Assembly (NCBI GenBank): GCA_024638265.1
Contig: JAHEKQ010000173.1
Location: 1-33,747, forward strand
From: Flammeovirgaceae bacterium
Lineage (GTDB): Bacteria > Bacteroidota > Bacteroidia > Cytophagales > Cyclobacteriaceae
Length of the DNA stretch: 33,747 nucleotides
Direction: 5' to 3'
Shown: piece by piece, positions 24,783 to 33,732 of the stretch
Layout of the letters: every line of letters begins with the position of its first letter
Numbering within the stretch: the first letter of the stretch is position 1
Notes under the pieces: model-generated
What the model was told of the DNA's origin: nothing
Databases searched by the model: none
Seen by the model: only the letters and a program-made list of their open reading frames with translations
Position numbers and translations under genes: made by a program

Positions 24783-27773
24783 GTGGGGTCATTGCGTATA
24801 TTATTCTTCATTATCCTGGGAACACTTCTATTCAATATTGGAAATGGCCAGGTGAGGTGCGCCACAGAGGAAATCCGCAATGGAACACCCCACGAACCCG
24901 ATATTATTTTTGAAGATTGGCTGAGAAATAAACTTGAAGAAAGAATATCACCTCGTATTCTCCGCACAGAAGCTGTTGTCCAGGTACCCGTCGTTGTTCA
25001 TGTCATACACTTTGGGGAAAACTATGGTGAAGGCAGAAATATCCCTGATGAACAGGTTCTTTCTCAAATCCAGGTCCTCAACGAAGATTTTAGACGGACC
25101 AACCCCGATCAGACAAATACACCCGCGGAATTCCTTCCGGTGGCTGCTGATATTGAAATTGATTTCGTTTTAGCCAAACAAGACCCTGAAGGACTTCCCA
25201 CTACTGGAATTAATCGCGTAAATGGCGGCAAATCAAATTGGTCCTGGGAAGAGCAATCAGCTATGAAAAACCTGAGCCAGTGGCCCCCGGAAGAATATAT
25301 CAATATCTGGGTGGCTGACCTGGTGATCTCAGGTCAGAATCTCCTTGGTTTTGCAACATTCCCAGAAACGGGATTAACAGGAGTACCGTTCGGCTCAAGT
25401 CCGGAAAATGATGGACTGGCTATTGACTATACGGTATTCGGATCAGAAGATATCTATCCCCAGGGGAATTATAACTCCAACTTCAGCAAGGGAAGGACCA
25501 CTACTCATGAAATGGGACATTTCTTTGGATTGAGACACATTTGGGGCGATATCAATGGGTGTAGCGGTACTGATTTCTGCGACGATACTCCCAACCAGTC
25601 AAGCGATACCTCCGGCTGTCCTTCCGGGATCATCGAAACTTGTGGTGTAAACGACATGTACATGAACTACATGGATTATACGCAGGATGCCTGTATGAAT
25701 ATCTTCACGGAAGACCAAAAAGCTCGGATGATAACGGTACTGAATAACAGTCCAAGACGGTCCTCGCTTAGCAGCTCACATGCGCTTACGGATCCTGTCA
25801 GCATTCCTGATGATGCTGGGATTTCTGAAATCATTACACCGGGATTTATACAATGCCCCGGGACAATGACCCCGCGAGTCGAAGTCAGAAATTATGGAAG
25901 CCAGACGATCAACAGCGTAGAAATCAGATTCCTTCAGAATGGCGGCGAAGTACAGCTCAAATCCTTTAGCCCCGGGATATCAACATTAGATAGGTTCATT
26001 GCAGAATTTGACCCGGTTACAGTGGTCTCCTCTCCATATTCTTTTGAGATCGTTACTGTAAACGGCAATCCGGATAATAACACAGTCCGCAATACACAAT
26101 CTGTAAGTGTCGATGTATCAACGACTACAGCCGCCCCCTTCATCCAGGACTTCGAAAGTAGCCTGGGTGACTGGACTACACTCAACCGGGATAGTGAAAT
26201 AGGTTGGCAGATACGGACTGCGCCAAACAGCTCCCCTTCCAACCAGGCAATCCAAATGGAGTTTCATCAGTATGAAAACCCGGGTGAAATGGATTACCTG
26301 CTCAGTCCTGTCTTTGACCTCAGTACTGCAGAATCTCCATACCTCTCTTTTGATATGGCCTACCGGAGCTTTAGTGGTACAGAAGGAGACGCTCTTCTTA
26401 TTGCCGCTATTCCCAATTGCCAGTTTTCAATAGGGTATCCCACCATGCTCCAATTTGACACTCTATATTACCAAACGGGGCCGGATATGCAGACAGTGAC
26501 GCCATCCAGTGGATCGTATTTTACTCCTTCGGACGCCCAGGACTGGCAAACCATACCATTTATCTCACTGGATAAATTCAAGGGGGTCTCCGAGCTTCAG
26601 CTGGTATTTGTGTCCGTGAACGGATATGGAAATAATCTTTACCTCGACAATATACAGGTGAATACCACCTCGAATCTCGATCTTTCGGTTTCGGAAGTCC
26701 TGACTCCCGGCCGGGTTACCTGTGAAAGTGATCTCACCCCCAGCCTTCTAATCACCAATAGTGGAACAAACCCCGTCAATAGCTTCAACATATCCTACAC
26801 CATAAATGGCGGCAATTTCCAGGAACTGGTTTTCAGCAACGTAAATCTTCAACCTGGACAATCAGGACAGGCATTTTTAAATCCTGTGACCTTTTCTGAG
26901 GGAGATTACTTGTTGGAGGCGTCCATTAGCGAGGTAAATGGAATTCAGGATGATAATAGCGCCAATAACACTATCAACTATGCATTCACTGTCAATTCTG
27001 AGATTATGATTCCCCCGGGGCGTGAATCCTTTGATAATGGCGTCCTTGAGGACTGGTACTCGATCTCTGATAATCCCTCACTTGCCTGGACTCCCGCAGA
27101 TGAAAGCATCAGGGTATCATCCTATAACAATTTTGACCTTGGGGCTGAATCCTGGCTGGTCAGCCCGGCTTATGATTTCAGCTTGGTGGAAGAAGCGAGT
27201 ATCTTCTTCGATTTGGCTTACAGTAAATTAAATACCGGGTCCGAAACCCTTTATTTCATAACATCTGAAGATTGTGGAACTACCTTCGACAATATAATTT
27301 ATAGTCGGTCGGGGGAACTCCTTTCTACTGCCAACCCTGTAACTGATTTTACCCCTGCTCCGGAAGACTGGCAGGAACAGTTTATTGAACTTAACAGTTT
27401 AGCCGGAAATGAAAAGATTAGATTCGCCTTTGTTTCTATCAATGGCGGGGGTAATAACCTATACCTCGACCAACTTGAGCTATTCATGTCAGATAATCCT
27501 GACCCCCTGGATACCGAAGAAAACATAACACGACTTTATCCCAATCCAACCTCCAGCGGGCTTAGCAAACTTACCTTCAACCTTGAAGAAGGTGAAAACG
27601 TAATTATTAAAGTGACTGACCGGATGGGGAAAGGCATCTTCAATGGAAAATTGGATAATGCATTAAACCAAACTATTGAAATTGATTTGAGCAATGAATC
27701 ACAGGGATTGTACATTGTAAACATCCTGGGAGAAACGTTTTCAAGATCTTACCGTCTGGTGGTGAATAAGTAG
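24783..27773 (+). CDS. Secreted M43-type zinc metalloprotease with T9SS sorting domain
   Basis: The 996-aa product has a GTG start and a signal peptide (LRILFFIILGTLLFNIGNG/Q). The pappalysin-type catalytic domain contains HEMGHFFGLRH with H242, E243, H246 and H252, and a Met-turn in MYMNYMDYTQDACMN. Two copies of a two-part module follow, at about 343-628 and 631-901. Each has a CARDB-like part (GISEIITPGFIQCPGTMTP; DLSVSEVLTPGRVTCESDLTP) and a jelly-roll-like part ending in FVSVNGYGNNLYLDNIQV or FVSINGGGNNLYLDQLEL. The end (about 915-996, RLYPNPTSSGLSKLTF...GLYIVNI) is a T9SS type A sorting domain. It should be secreted through the T9SS and processed by PorU. Confidence 0.93.
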   Translation: MGSLRILFFIILGTLLFNIGNGQVRCATEEIRNGTPHEPDIIFEDWLRNKLEERISPRILRTEAVVQVPVVVHVIHFGENYGEGRNIPDEQVLSQIQVLNEDFRRTNPDQTNTPAEFLPVAADIEIDFVLAKQDPEGLPTTGINRVNGGKSNWSWEEQSAMKNLSQWPPEEYINIWVADLVISGQNLLGFATFPETGLTGVPFGSSPENDGLAIDYTVFGSEDIYPQGNYNSNFSKGRTTTHEMGHFFGLRHIWGDINGCSGTDFCDDTPNQSSDTSGCPSGIIETCGVNDMYMNYMDYTQDACMNIFTEDQKARMITVLNNSPRRSSLSSSHALTDPVSIPDDAGISEIITPGFIQCPGTMTPRVEVRNYGSQTINSVEIRFLQNGGEVQLKSFSPGISTLDRFIAEFDPVTVVSSPYSFEIVTVNGNPDNNTVRNTQSVSVDVSTTTAAPFIQDFESSLGDWTTLNRDSEIGWQIRTAPNSSPSNQAIQMEFHQYENPGEMDYLLSPVFDLSTAESPYLSFDMAYRSFSGTEGDALLIAAIPNCQFSIGYPTMLQFDTLYYQTGPDMQTVTPSSGSYFTPSDAQDWQTIPFISLDKFKGVSELQLVFVSVNGYGNNLYLDNIQVNTTSNLDLSVSEVLTPGRVTCESDLTPSLLITNSGTNPVNSFNISYTINGGNFQELVFSNVNLQPGQSGQAFLNPVTFSEGDYLLEASISEVNGIQDDNSANNTINYAFTVNSEIMIPPGRESFDNGVLEDWYSISDNPSLAWTPADESIRVSSYNNFDLGAESWLVSPAYDFSLVEEASIFFDLAYSKLNTGSETLYFITSEDCGTTFDNIIYSRSGELLSTANPVTDFTPAPEDWQEQFIELNSLAGNEKIRFAFVSINGGGNNLYLDQLELFMSDNPDPLDTEENITRLYPNPTSSGLSKLTFNLEEGENVIIKVTDRMGKGIFNGKLDNALNQTIEIDLSNESQGLYIVNILGETFSRSYRLVVNK

Positions 27774-27816
27774 GTTTCCGGGCCGGGATTTGTTTATATA
27801 TTTGGAGATAATTACA

Positions 27817-28896
27817 ATGGCAGGAAGTGTGAAAAATGTTGCAATCATCTTCGGCGGTAAATCCGTGGAACACTCCGTGTCTATCAATTCTGCCAAAAAC
27901 GTATTTCAATACATTGACCGCGATGTTTACAACCCCATCCTTATTGGGGTAGATCGTCAGGGCAGGTGGTTTCAGTGCGATAATTTCGATTCGGATATTG
28001 AAATCGGATCTCCGCTCAATATGAAATTGGGTGATCCCGGTGTTATATATTCAGAAGAAGCCCCCCTTTTTATTGATATAGTATTCCCGCTGATTCACGG
28101 GACAACCGGTGAGGACGGGAGTATCCAGGGATTACTTCAAATGATGGGATTACCCTTCGTAGGAACCGGCAGTACTGGATCCGCTCTTTGTATGAACAAA
28201 TTGCTCAGCAAAGTCATACTTACCGAAAACGGCATTCCCAATACTCCATTTCTCAGTTTTACTAAAGAACAAAAAGGAGATATTGAGTTTAATGAAGTAA
28301 AGAAAGAGCTTGGGTTACCGTTTATGGTTAAGGCGGTGAACCTGGGATCTTCAGTAGGAATAAATAAAGTAACAGACAAAAAGTCATTTGATAAAGCCCT
28401 TAAGGATAGCTTCAAATACGATCGTGAGATTATTATTGAAAAATTTATCCAGGGGCGTGAAATCGAATGTGCTATAAAGGGGAATGTGGACCCCGAGACT
28501 TCATTTCCCGGGGAAATCATCATAAGTGATAAGTATGAATTTTACTCCTTTGATGCTAAGTATGTAGACGAAGAAGCCGTTACTATTGAAGTCCCGGCAA
28601 GGTTAGATGATAAGATAAGAGAGGATATCAGAAAGGCCTGCAGGGAGGCATTTATCGCTTTAAAATGTGAAGATTACGCCCGTGTGGATATATTTTTGAC
28701 GAAAAAGGGATCATTTTATATTAATGAGATCAATACGATTCCCGGATTTACGAATGCGAGCATGTTTCCGATGATGTGGAAACATCACGGGGTGTCATTT
28801 ACCGAGTTAATCTCCCAGCTCATCGGATTGGCAGAAAAGCGTTATGAAATTCTTAGAGATATTGAAACCAGTTATATAAGTAAACTGGATAATTAA
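27817..28896 (+). CDS. ddl: D-alanine--D-alanine ligase
   Basis: The 359-aa ATP-grasp enzyme makes the D-Ala-D-Ala end of the peptidoglycan stem. E18 (GGKSVEHSVS), S178 (NLGSSVG) and Y249 (FDAKY) match the Glu15-Ser150-Tyr216 triad of E. coli DdlB, favouring D-Ala over D-lactate. PLIHGTTGEDGSIQG and the metal-binding EINTIPGFTNASMFP are intact. ATG 27817 was chosen over an in-frame TTG at 27790 because GGAG at 27803-27806 gives a ribosome-binding site at normal distance and AGSVKNVAIIFGG begins the fold. The stop TAA is followed directly by the ATG of the PASTA gene. Confidence 0.96.
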   Translation: MAGSVKNVAIIFGGKSVEHSVSINSAKNVFQYIDRDVYNPILIGVDRQGRWFQCDNFDSDIEIGSPLNMKLGDPGVIYSEEAPLFIDIVFPLIHGTTGEDGSIQGLLQMMGLPFVGTGSTGSALCMNKLLSKVILTENGIPNTPFLSFTKEQKGDIEFNEVKKELGLPFMVKAVNLGSSVGINKVTDKKSFDKALKDSFKYDREIIIEKFIQGREIECAIKGNVDPETSFPGEIIISDKYEFYSFDAKYVDEEAVTIEVPARLDDKIREDIRKACREAFIALKCEDYARVDIFLTKKGSFYINEINTIPGFTNASMFPMMWKHHGVSFTELISQLIGLAEKRYEILRDIETSYISKLDN

Positions 28897-29814
28897 ATGG
28901 AGGAACAGCAGCCAGAGGAAATTCAAGAAGAAAAGCCCTTAAAAAAAGGGCTCAGCCTAAAAAAGATGGTGATCCACATCCTTATTATACTGGTCATAGG
29001 ATTGGTCATCACACTTGGATTCTTCTATATATACCTTCCAACCAAGACCAATCACGGTGAAACCATAACAGTTCCCAATCTGATCGAACGGCATGTCGAC
29101 GAGCTTGAAGAAATGCTTGTTCAACGCAACCTTCGCTATGAAGTCAATGATTCTGCCTATTCCTCACAGTATCCACCATTTACGATACTTCAGCAATATC
29201 CTGCACCCGGTTCCAAGGTAAAGGAAGGCAGAAAAATATTTATATCGATCAACAGGAAATCCGTTCCCGTGATATCATTTCCGGATGGGCTTTTCTCCGG
29301 TGAGAAATCACTTACACACGTAAAAGCTGTGCTCAGTAACCTGGATATCGATATAGAACGGACACTCGTGAGAAAGGGACCCTATTTTAACCTCGTACTT
29401 GAAGCCAGGTACGAAGGGGAACCCATTGAAGACGGCGATCAAATACCCAAGGGCGCCTCAGTGACTTTAATTGTGGCAGATGGCTATGGGGAAACAAGTT
29501 TCGAACTTCCCTCCTTTTTCGGAATGGAATATAATGATGCGGAGGTACTCAGAAAGGGACTCGATCTTAACCTGGAACCCCTGATTATTCCCCGCGGGGT
29601 AGATACCACCGGACAAGTTGTATATGTAGTTAGACAAACGCCAGATCCCGGTTCAGTGGTTAGACTGGGCGAAATGTTGACCTTCTGGGTGGATATCGAG
29701 ATGGACTCTTCCTATTACTATGAACTCTACCCCGATACTACAAGCAAGGTCTTGGACGTTATGGATACTGTAAGCATAAATCTGGATAGCGCTGCAGCCT
29801 CTGATGATAATTAG
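28897..29814 (+). CDS. Membrane-anchored PASTA-domain protein
   Basis: The 305-aa protein has a short acidic, then basic cytoplasmic tail, one membrane segment near residues 25-47 (IHILIILVIGLVITLGFFYI), and about three PASTA repeats outside (about 54-125, 125-196 and 198-270). Typical strings are ITVPNLIERHVDELEEML, LQQYPAPGSKVKEGRKIFISI and VRQTPDPGSVVRLGEMLTFWV. PASTA domains bind peptidoglycan or muropeptides. Unlike Firmicutes and Actinobacteria PASTA proteins there is no kinase or transglycosylase domain. It begins directly at the ddl stop and overlaps the next gene by 11 bp, so a role in cell-wall sensing or assembly is inferred. Confidence 0.9.
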   Translation: MEEQQPEEIQEEKPLKKGLSLKKMVIHILIILVIGLVITLGFFYIYLPTKTNHGETITVPNLIERHVDELEEMLVQRNLRYEVNDSAYSSQYPPFTILQQYPAPGSKVKEGRKIFISINRKSVPVISFPDGLFSGEKSLTHVKAVLSNLDIDIERTLVRKGPYFNLVLEARYEGEPIEDGDQIPKGASVTLIVADGYGETSFELPSFFGMEYNDAEVLRKGLDLNLEPLIIPRGVDTTGQVVYVVRQTPDPGSVVRLGEMLTFWVDIEMDSSYYYELYPDTTSKVLDVMDTVSINLDSAAASDDN

Positions 29815-31666
29815 AAGAATATTACTATTGGCCTTCACTCTTGCTGCCACATGTGGTTATGCGCAAATGACCATCAAGGGAATACCTCGCGTAAATCCTT
29901 CTAAGAGGGCTGATAACGCCCGTATTCAGAATACCCCCCTGACCCTTCCCTTTTGGGATGACTTCAGCACCACCAATAATATTCCCAGTGCAGACTTCTG
30001 GGTAGACTCCGACGATGTTTGGGTGAATCCCGGGATGGGTATAAATCCCCCAAGCCTTAATGTTGCCACCTTTGATGGACTCGATGTAACGGGGAAGCCC
30101 TATTCCCTGGACCAGCTCTCAGATGGACTGACGGATGTACTCACGAGTTGCGAAATAGATCTCTCTGCGCTACAGCCTTCAGACATTGTATACCTCAGTT
30201 TTTTTTATCAATCGAGGGGCAATGGTGAGGTTCCGAATGATAACGATTCTCTACGGGTTGAGTTTAAGGATGATGCGGGAAATTGGATCAGAGCCTGGAG
30301 TGTGACAGGACAGGATGTTGAACTCGATACTTTTAAACTCGTGGCCCTCCCGATCACTGATCTTGTTTATTTTCATTCAGGATTTCAGTTCAGGTTTCAA
30401 AGTTTCGGACGGCAATCGGGCCCTTATGATATCTGGAATATCGATTATGTCTACTTAAATGATAACGTCACAAATTTTGACTTTCCTGACCGGGCCTTGC
30501 AAACCAACCTGACCAGTATATTTGAAGAATACCAGGCAATCCCCATCCATCATTTCACTCAGAACGCCGGAACCATTGTCAAACTGCCTACTGCTACTGC
30601 ATATAACCTGTTTGACCTGCTGCAACCTTCCAATTTTACGGTTATTGCCGATATAACCTCCACTCAAACGGATCAGTCTACCATCACAGAAACCGACACA
30701 CTTGCTTTCGAGATCACTTCATCATTCCCGGATCCACAAGGCACGGGTATCCGCCAAATCGATCTCAATGCGGATCAGCTGCTGGACCCTTCAAAAGTCC
30801 AGAGTGACTCAATCGCTGTCATCGACCTGAAACTCTTTATGAACACGGATGATAATCAACCACCCGACTACCAGCCCGAGTTTGCACCCCTTGATTTCAC
30901 GATCAATGATACCACCTATACGCGGCAAGTCCTTCATGATTACTATGCATTTGATGATGGCAGTGCTGAATTTGCAGCGGGTCTGAATTTTGCGGGTGAC
31001 TTTGTGGCTTACGAGTTCCCTTATTTTTTCTCAGGGCCCGACACGCTGGTTAGTGTTGATATGTACTTTCCCAATATCAGTGGTAATGTGGGGGGGCAGT
31101 CCATTGAGCTCTATGTCTGGCAGGATCTTGAAGGAAATCCCGGGTCAACCCTCCACAGCCAGTTCGTAACCTTACAAGCTCCGGATTCATTAAACAGTTT
31201 TACCACCTACGAGCTAACCATTCCGGTACTCGTTCAGGATACATTCTTTGTGGGATGGAGGCAAACCAATGCCGGAAGCCTCGATATTGGGCTGGACAAG
31301 AATAATGACAGTGGTGAACGTATTTTTTTCAACCTCGACGGCACCTGGCAGCAAAATATCTCAGTAAAAGGCAGCCTTATGCTAAGGCCTCGATTTGGAA
31401 AAGTTGATATAGTTCTGGGTGACCTCCCTTTGGAGGAATCTCAAGTAAAGATTTATCCTAATCCCAATCGGGGCGAATTTCGTATTTCAGAGGAAATTTC
31501 TATTCTCAGGGTTTATTCCATGGATGGAAGAGAGATAGCTTATGATTTGATGGAAGATTCCGGCCAGCAACATATCATAATTCCTAATCCCGTTCCCGGA
31601 ATGTATCTCATATCTTATGAGAAGAATGGATTACTGGGGCAACGCAAATTCATTATCCGAAATTAG
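29804..31666 (+). CDS. Secreted protein with T9SS type A sorting domain
   Basis: The 620-aa protein has a signal peptide (RRILLLAFTLAATCGYA/Q) and no recognised catalytic motif. The N-terminal region contains LPFWDDFSTTNNIPSADFWVDSDDVWVN, the opening of a jelly-roll/MAM-like domain seen in many Bacteroidota surface proteins. A second beta-rich domain (DGSAEFAAGLNFAGDFVAYEFPYFF...YVWQDLEGNPGSTLHSQ) follows. The end (about 545-620, VKIYPNPNRGEFRIS...GMYLISYEKNGLLGQRKFII) is a T9SS type A sorting domain. Its ATG lies inside the last codons of the PASTA gene. Convergent with the M50 gene, with a 4-bp stop overlap. Confidence 0.88.
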   Translation: MIIRRILLLAFTLAATCGYAQMTIKGIPRVNPSKRADNARIQNTPLTLPFWDDFSTTNNIPSADFWVDSDDVWVNPGMGINPPSLNVATFDGLDVTGKPYSLDQLSDGLTDVLTSCEIDLSALQPSDIVYLSFFYQSRGNGEVPNDNDSLRVEFKDDAGNWIRAWSVTGQDVELDTFKLVALPITDLVYFHSGFQFRFQSFGRQSGPYDIWNIDYVYLNDNVTNFDFPDRALQTNLTSIFEEYQAIPIHHFTQNAGTIVKLPTATAYNLFDLLQPSNFTVIADITSTQTDQSTITETDTLAFEITSSFPDPQGTGIRQIDLNADQLLDPSKVQSDSIAVIDLKLFMNTDDNQPPDYQPEFAPLDFTINDTTYTRQVLHDYYAFDDGSAEFAAGLNFAGDFVAYEFPYFFSGPDTLVSVDMYFPNISGNVGGQSIELYVWQDLEGNPGSTLHSQFVTLQAPDSLNSFTTYELTIPVLVQDTFFVGWRQTNAGSLDIGLDKNNDSGERIFFNLDGTWQQNISVKGSLMLRPRFGKVDIVLGDLPLEESQVKIYPNPNRGEFRISEEISILRVYSMDGREIAYDLMEDSGQQHIIIPNPVPGMYLISYEKNGLLGQRKFIIRN

Positions 31667-32880
31667 ACCCCTATAAACGGTGTGGGTGTAAAACAAAGGA
31701 CCAGGATTATAAGGCTAATCCATCCGAGAATCACCCGGTTATTGTCCAGTTTTTCCTCGATAATGCTGGGGGGGTGTTTAACACCAATAAACATCCTTAC
31801 CATAAGTGCGATTACGAGTAATAATAAACTTCCGGAGGTTTGTGGAAATAACCAGGATACGAGGAACTGCAAGGTAAAGATGGCAACGGCATACATCCAT
31901 CGATCACGGACCGAAATACCCGCTGCCCTCAGGAGGAAGTAATACAAGATTACCAGACCCATTCCATAAACAAGGATGTCATAGGTTTCCATATAAATAC
32001 TGACTAGTCCTAATCCACCATAGAGAAGTAATCCAAAAAAAGAAATCATGGCGATGATGGAATGACCCTTCCGGCCAAAGAGGCCATAAATAACATGTCC
32101 CCCGTCGAGCTGCCCGATAGGCAACAGATTAAGCGCCGTAAAAAATAAGGCGAGGAAACCTGCAAAGAGGAAGGGATAGTGAACCAACTCATAGCCATTG
32201 GGAATCTTATCCCGGTCTTGCTCAGGCACTACATACTTCTCAAAGTAATCAATCATTATTGTCTTATTTGCACCAAATACGCCAATAGCCCGAAGGGGCG
32301 AAAATACCGTATCAGGGTATAATTCAAGTTCATCCTCTGTCATGACACCCCTCTCGATGATCATATCTTTTGTTACGACTGTATCGGAATTTCCGTAAAC
32401 AAAGTCTGCATAATTCTCTCCGAAATAAGCATATTCAGGATGCACATTATATACATATTCCTTATCTGGGAGGTGTGTATATCCGTACCATAGTACACCA
32501 ATAGCGATAACGAATCCCGCAAGGGGTCCGGCAATTCCGATGTCAAAATTCTGTTTGGTGCTGGGAACCTGCTGCTTCAGACGGATAACTGCCCCCAGTG
32601 TTCCAATAAATCCGGGAAAGGGTGGTACGGGAATGTAGTAAGGTAAGGAAGTGGCTACTTTATAAAATCTGGCCGTAAAGTAGTGACCGAATTCATGGAA
32701 AGTGAATATCAGGAGAAACGGGATGGAAAAGCTGAATCCCTCCTTGATCTCTTCCCAGCTCAATTGACCATACAGAAATGATTTGCCGTGAATCCATTCC
32801 GATCCCGCGATAGTGGTCGTAACGAAGGTTGCTAAAAATAATCCTCCGTGTACCAATAATGTCTTCGTATCCTTATTCAT
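31663..32880 (-). CDS. Site-2-protease-type membrane metalloprotease (M50 family)
   Basis: The 405-aa polytopic protein carries the M50 zinc site HEFGH (H62, E63, H66) inside a membrane helix and the third ligand in NLLPIGQLDGGH (D259). AGPLAG at about 117-122 is the family's conserved mid motif. About 115 mostly hydrophilic residues (about 137-235, including TVVTKDMIIERGVMTEDELELYPD) separate it from the LDG helix, an insertion probably outside the membrane core. Such enzymes cut membrane proteins within the bilayer, often in regulatory cascades; the substrate is unknown. Its start overlaps the end of the HAD gene by 8 bp, so they form a pair. Confidence 0.92.
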   Translation of the reverse strand: MNKDTKTLLVHGGLFLATFVTTTIAGSEWIHGKSFLYGQLSWEEIKEGFSFSIPFLLIFTFHEFGHYFTARFYKVATSLPYYIPVPPFPGFIGTLGAVIRLKQQVPSTKQNFDIGIAGPLAGFVIAIGVLWYGYTHLPDKEYVYNVHPEYAYFGENYADFVYGNSDTVVTKDMIIERGVMTEDELELYPDTVFSPLRAIGVFGANKTIMIDYFEKYVVPEQDRDKIPNGYELVHYPFLFAGFLALFFTALNLLPIGQLDGGHVIYGLFGRKGHSIIAMISFFGLLLYGGLGLVSIYMETYDILVYGMGLVILYYFLLRAAGISVRDRWMYAVAIFTLQFLVSWLFPQTSGSLLLLVIALMVRMFIGVKHPPSIIEEKLDNNRVILGWISLIILVLCFTPTPFIGV

Positions 32881-33496
32881 TAAACAAGCTCAACCATTGA
32901 TCGGGGAATGTAACATGAAAAGTGTTAATACCAACCTTTTCGGCACCGAGCAGGTTTTCCCGGGTATCATCGAGGAACAAAGTCTCTGAAGGCTCCAACC
33001 GGCTGTCCTCCAGTACATGAACAAATATTTCCTCATCCGGTTTCCTCATATTGATCTCATGTGAATAATAGGCTTTACGGAAAAGGTGGTCCAGAGATTC
33101 AAACCCGGTGGAATTTCTTAAAATTCGAGTATAGGCATCATAGTGTATTTTGTTGGTATTGCTCAGCAGGTAAACGTCGTACTCTGCCTTCAGCCGATCA
33201 ATTCTCATTACACGGTGAAAGGGCAGATTGCCCAACATAGCATTCCAGGCCTCATCGATTTTCCCCTTCTCCAACTCGATACCGAGGTATTGCGCCAGGG
33301 ATTCCCGGAATTGGTCATCAGATATCCGTCCCGTTTCATAATCTTCAAAAAACGGCTCCTTGCCATACCTCCCTTTCACCTCCTCCGGATCCACCTTGGC
33401 AAGATCACAAAAAGCCTGCACTGTTCGATCAATGTGAAGGTCGATTATGACACCACCCAGATCGAAGATGAGGTTCTTGATGTTGTGGATTTGCAT
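32873..33496 (-). CDS. HAD-superfamily hydrolase (YihX-like, subfamily IA)
   Basis: The 207-aa protein has motif I NLIFDLGGVIIDL with nucleophile D12; the second Asp is Gly, as in YihX-type members. Motif II is VYLLSNTNKIHYD, a Lys lies in NMRKPDEEIFVHVL, and motif IV is ETLFLDDTRENLLGA. It probably removes phosphate from a sugar phosphate or similar; the substrate is not readable. The ATG at 33496 was chosen although the frame stays open to 33613: the extra 39 residues are translated 8-bp repeats (HQPTNRPT-type) unlike any HAD N-terminus. It overlaps the M50 gene by 8 bp. Confidence 0.92.
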   Translation of the reverse strand: MQIHNIKNLIFDLGGVIIDLHIDRTVQAFCDLAKVDPEEVKGRYGKEPFFEDYETGRISDDQFRESLAQYLGIELEKGKIDEAWNAMLGNLPFHRVMRIDRLKAEYDVYLLSNTNKIHYDAYTRILRNSTGFESLDHLFRKAYYSHEINMRKPDEEIFVHVLEDSRLEPSETLFLDDTRENLLGAEKVGINTFHVTFPDQWLSLFNE

Positions 33497-33518
33497 GGGG
33501 CAAAGGTAGTGATAATTG

Positions 33519-33600
33519 GGTTGGTGGGTTGGTGGGTTGGTGGGTTGGTGGGTTGGTCGGTTGGTGGGTTGGTGGGTTGGTCGGTTGGTGGGTTGGTGGG
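33519..33600. repeat. Ten-copy 8-bp tandem repeat GGTTGGTG/C
   Basis: Ten exact-length units run from 33519 to 33598. Units 5 (33551) and 8 (33575) end in C instead of G; all others are GGTTGGTG. The array begins 22 bp before the HAD gene ATG, inside its leader or promoter. The unit length is not a multiple of three and has no stop in any reading frame of the CACCAACC strand, which explains the false N-terminal extension of the HAD frame. Confidence 0.97.
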
Positions 33601-33606
33601 AGAATT

Positions 33607-33645
33607 TGGACATGTGGACACGTGGACGCGTGGACGCGTGACATG
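33607..33645. repeat. Second 8-bp array (TGGACRYG)
   Basis: Units are TGGACATG (33607), TGGACACG (33615), TGGACGCG (33623) and TGGACGCG (33631), followed by a 7-bp partial TGACATG (33639). It stands in the same 8-bp register as the GGTTGGTG array (33607-33519 = 88), with one unrelated unit between them. Confidence 0.85.
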
Positions 33646-33652
33646 TAATACT

Positions 33653-33732
33653 TTACCACATTACCACATTACCACCTTACCACATTACCACCCAACCACT
33701 CAACCAGTCAACTACTCAACCAATAAACTATT
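33653..33732. repeat. Third 8-bp array (TTACCACA to CAACCACT)
   Basis: Ten consecutive 8-bp units are TTACCACA, TTACCACA, TTACCACC, TTACCACA, TTACCACC (from 33653), then CAACCACT, CAACCAGT, CAACTACT, CAACCAAT and AAACTATT (from 33693). The sequence drifts gradually while unit length stays fixed. The C-rich strand is opposite in sense to the G-rich first array. It continues toward the window edge without a visible gene. Confidence 0.8.

Noticed and set aside
33497-33659. Extended N-terminus of the HAD protein and an overlapping proline/threonine/histidine-rich open frame
   Set aside because: Both are translations of the 8-bp repeat, which lacks stops in every frame of that strand; the HAD fold begins at 33496.
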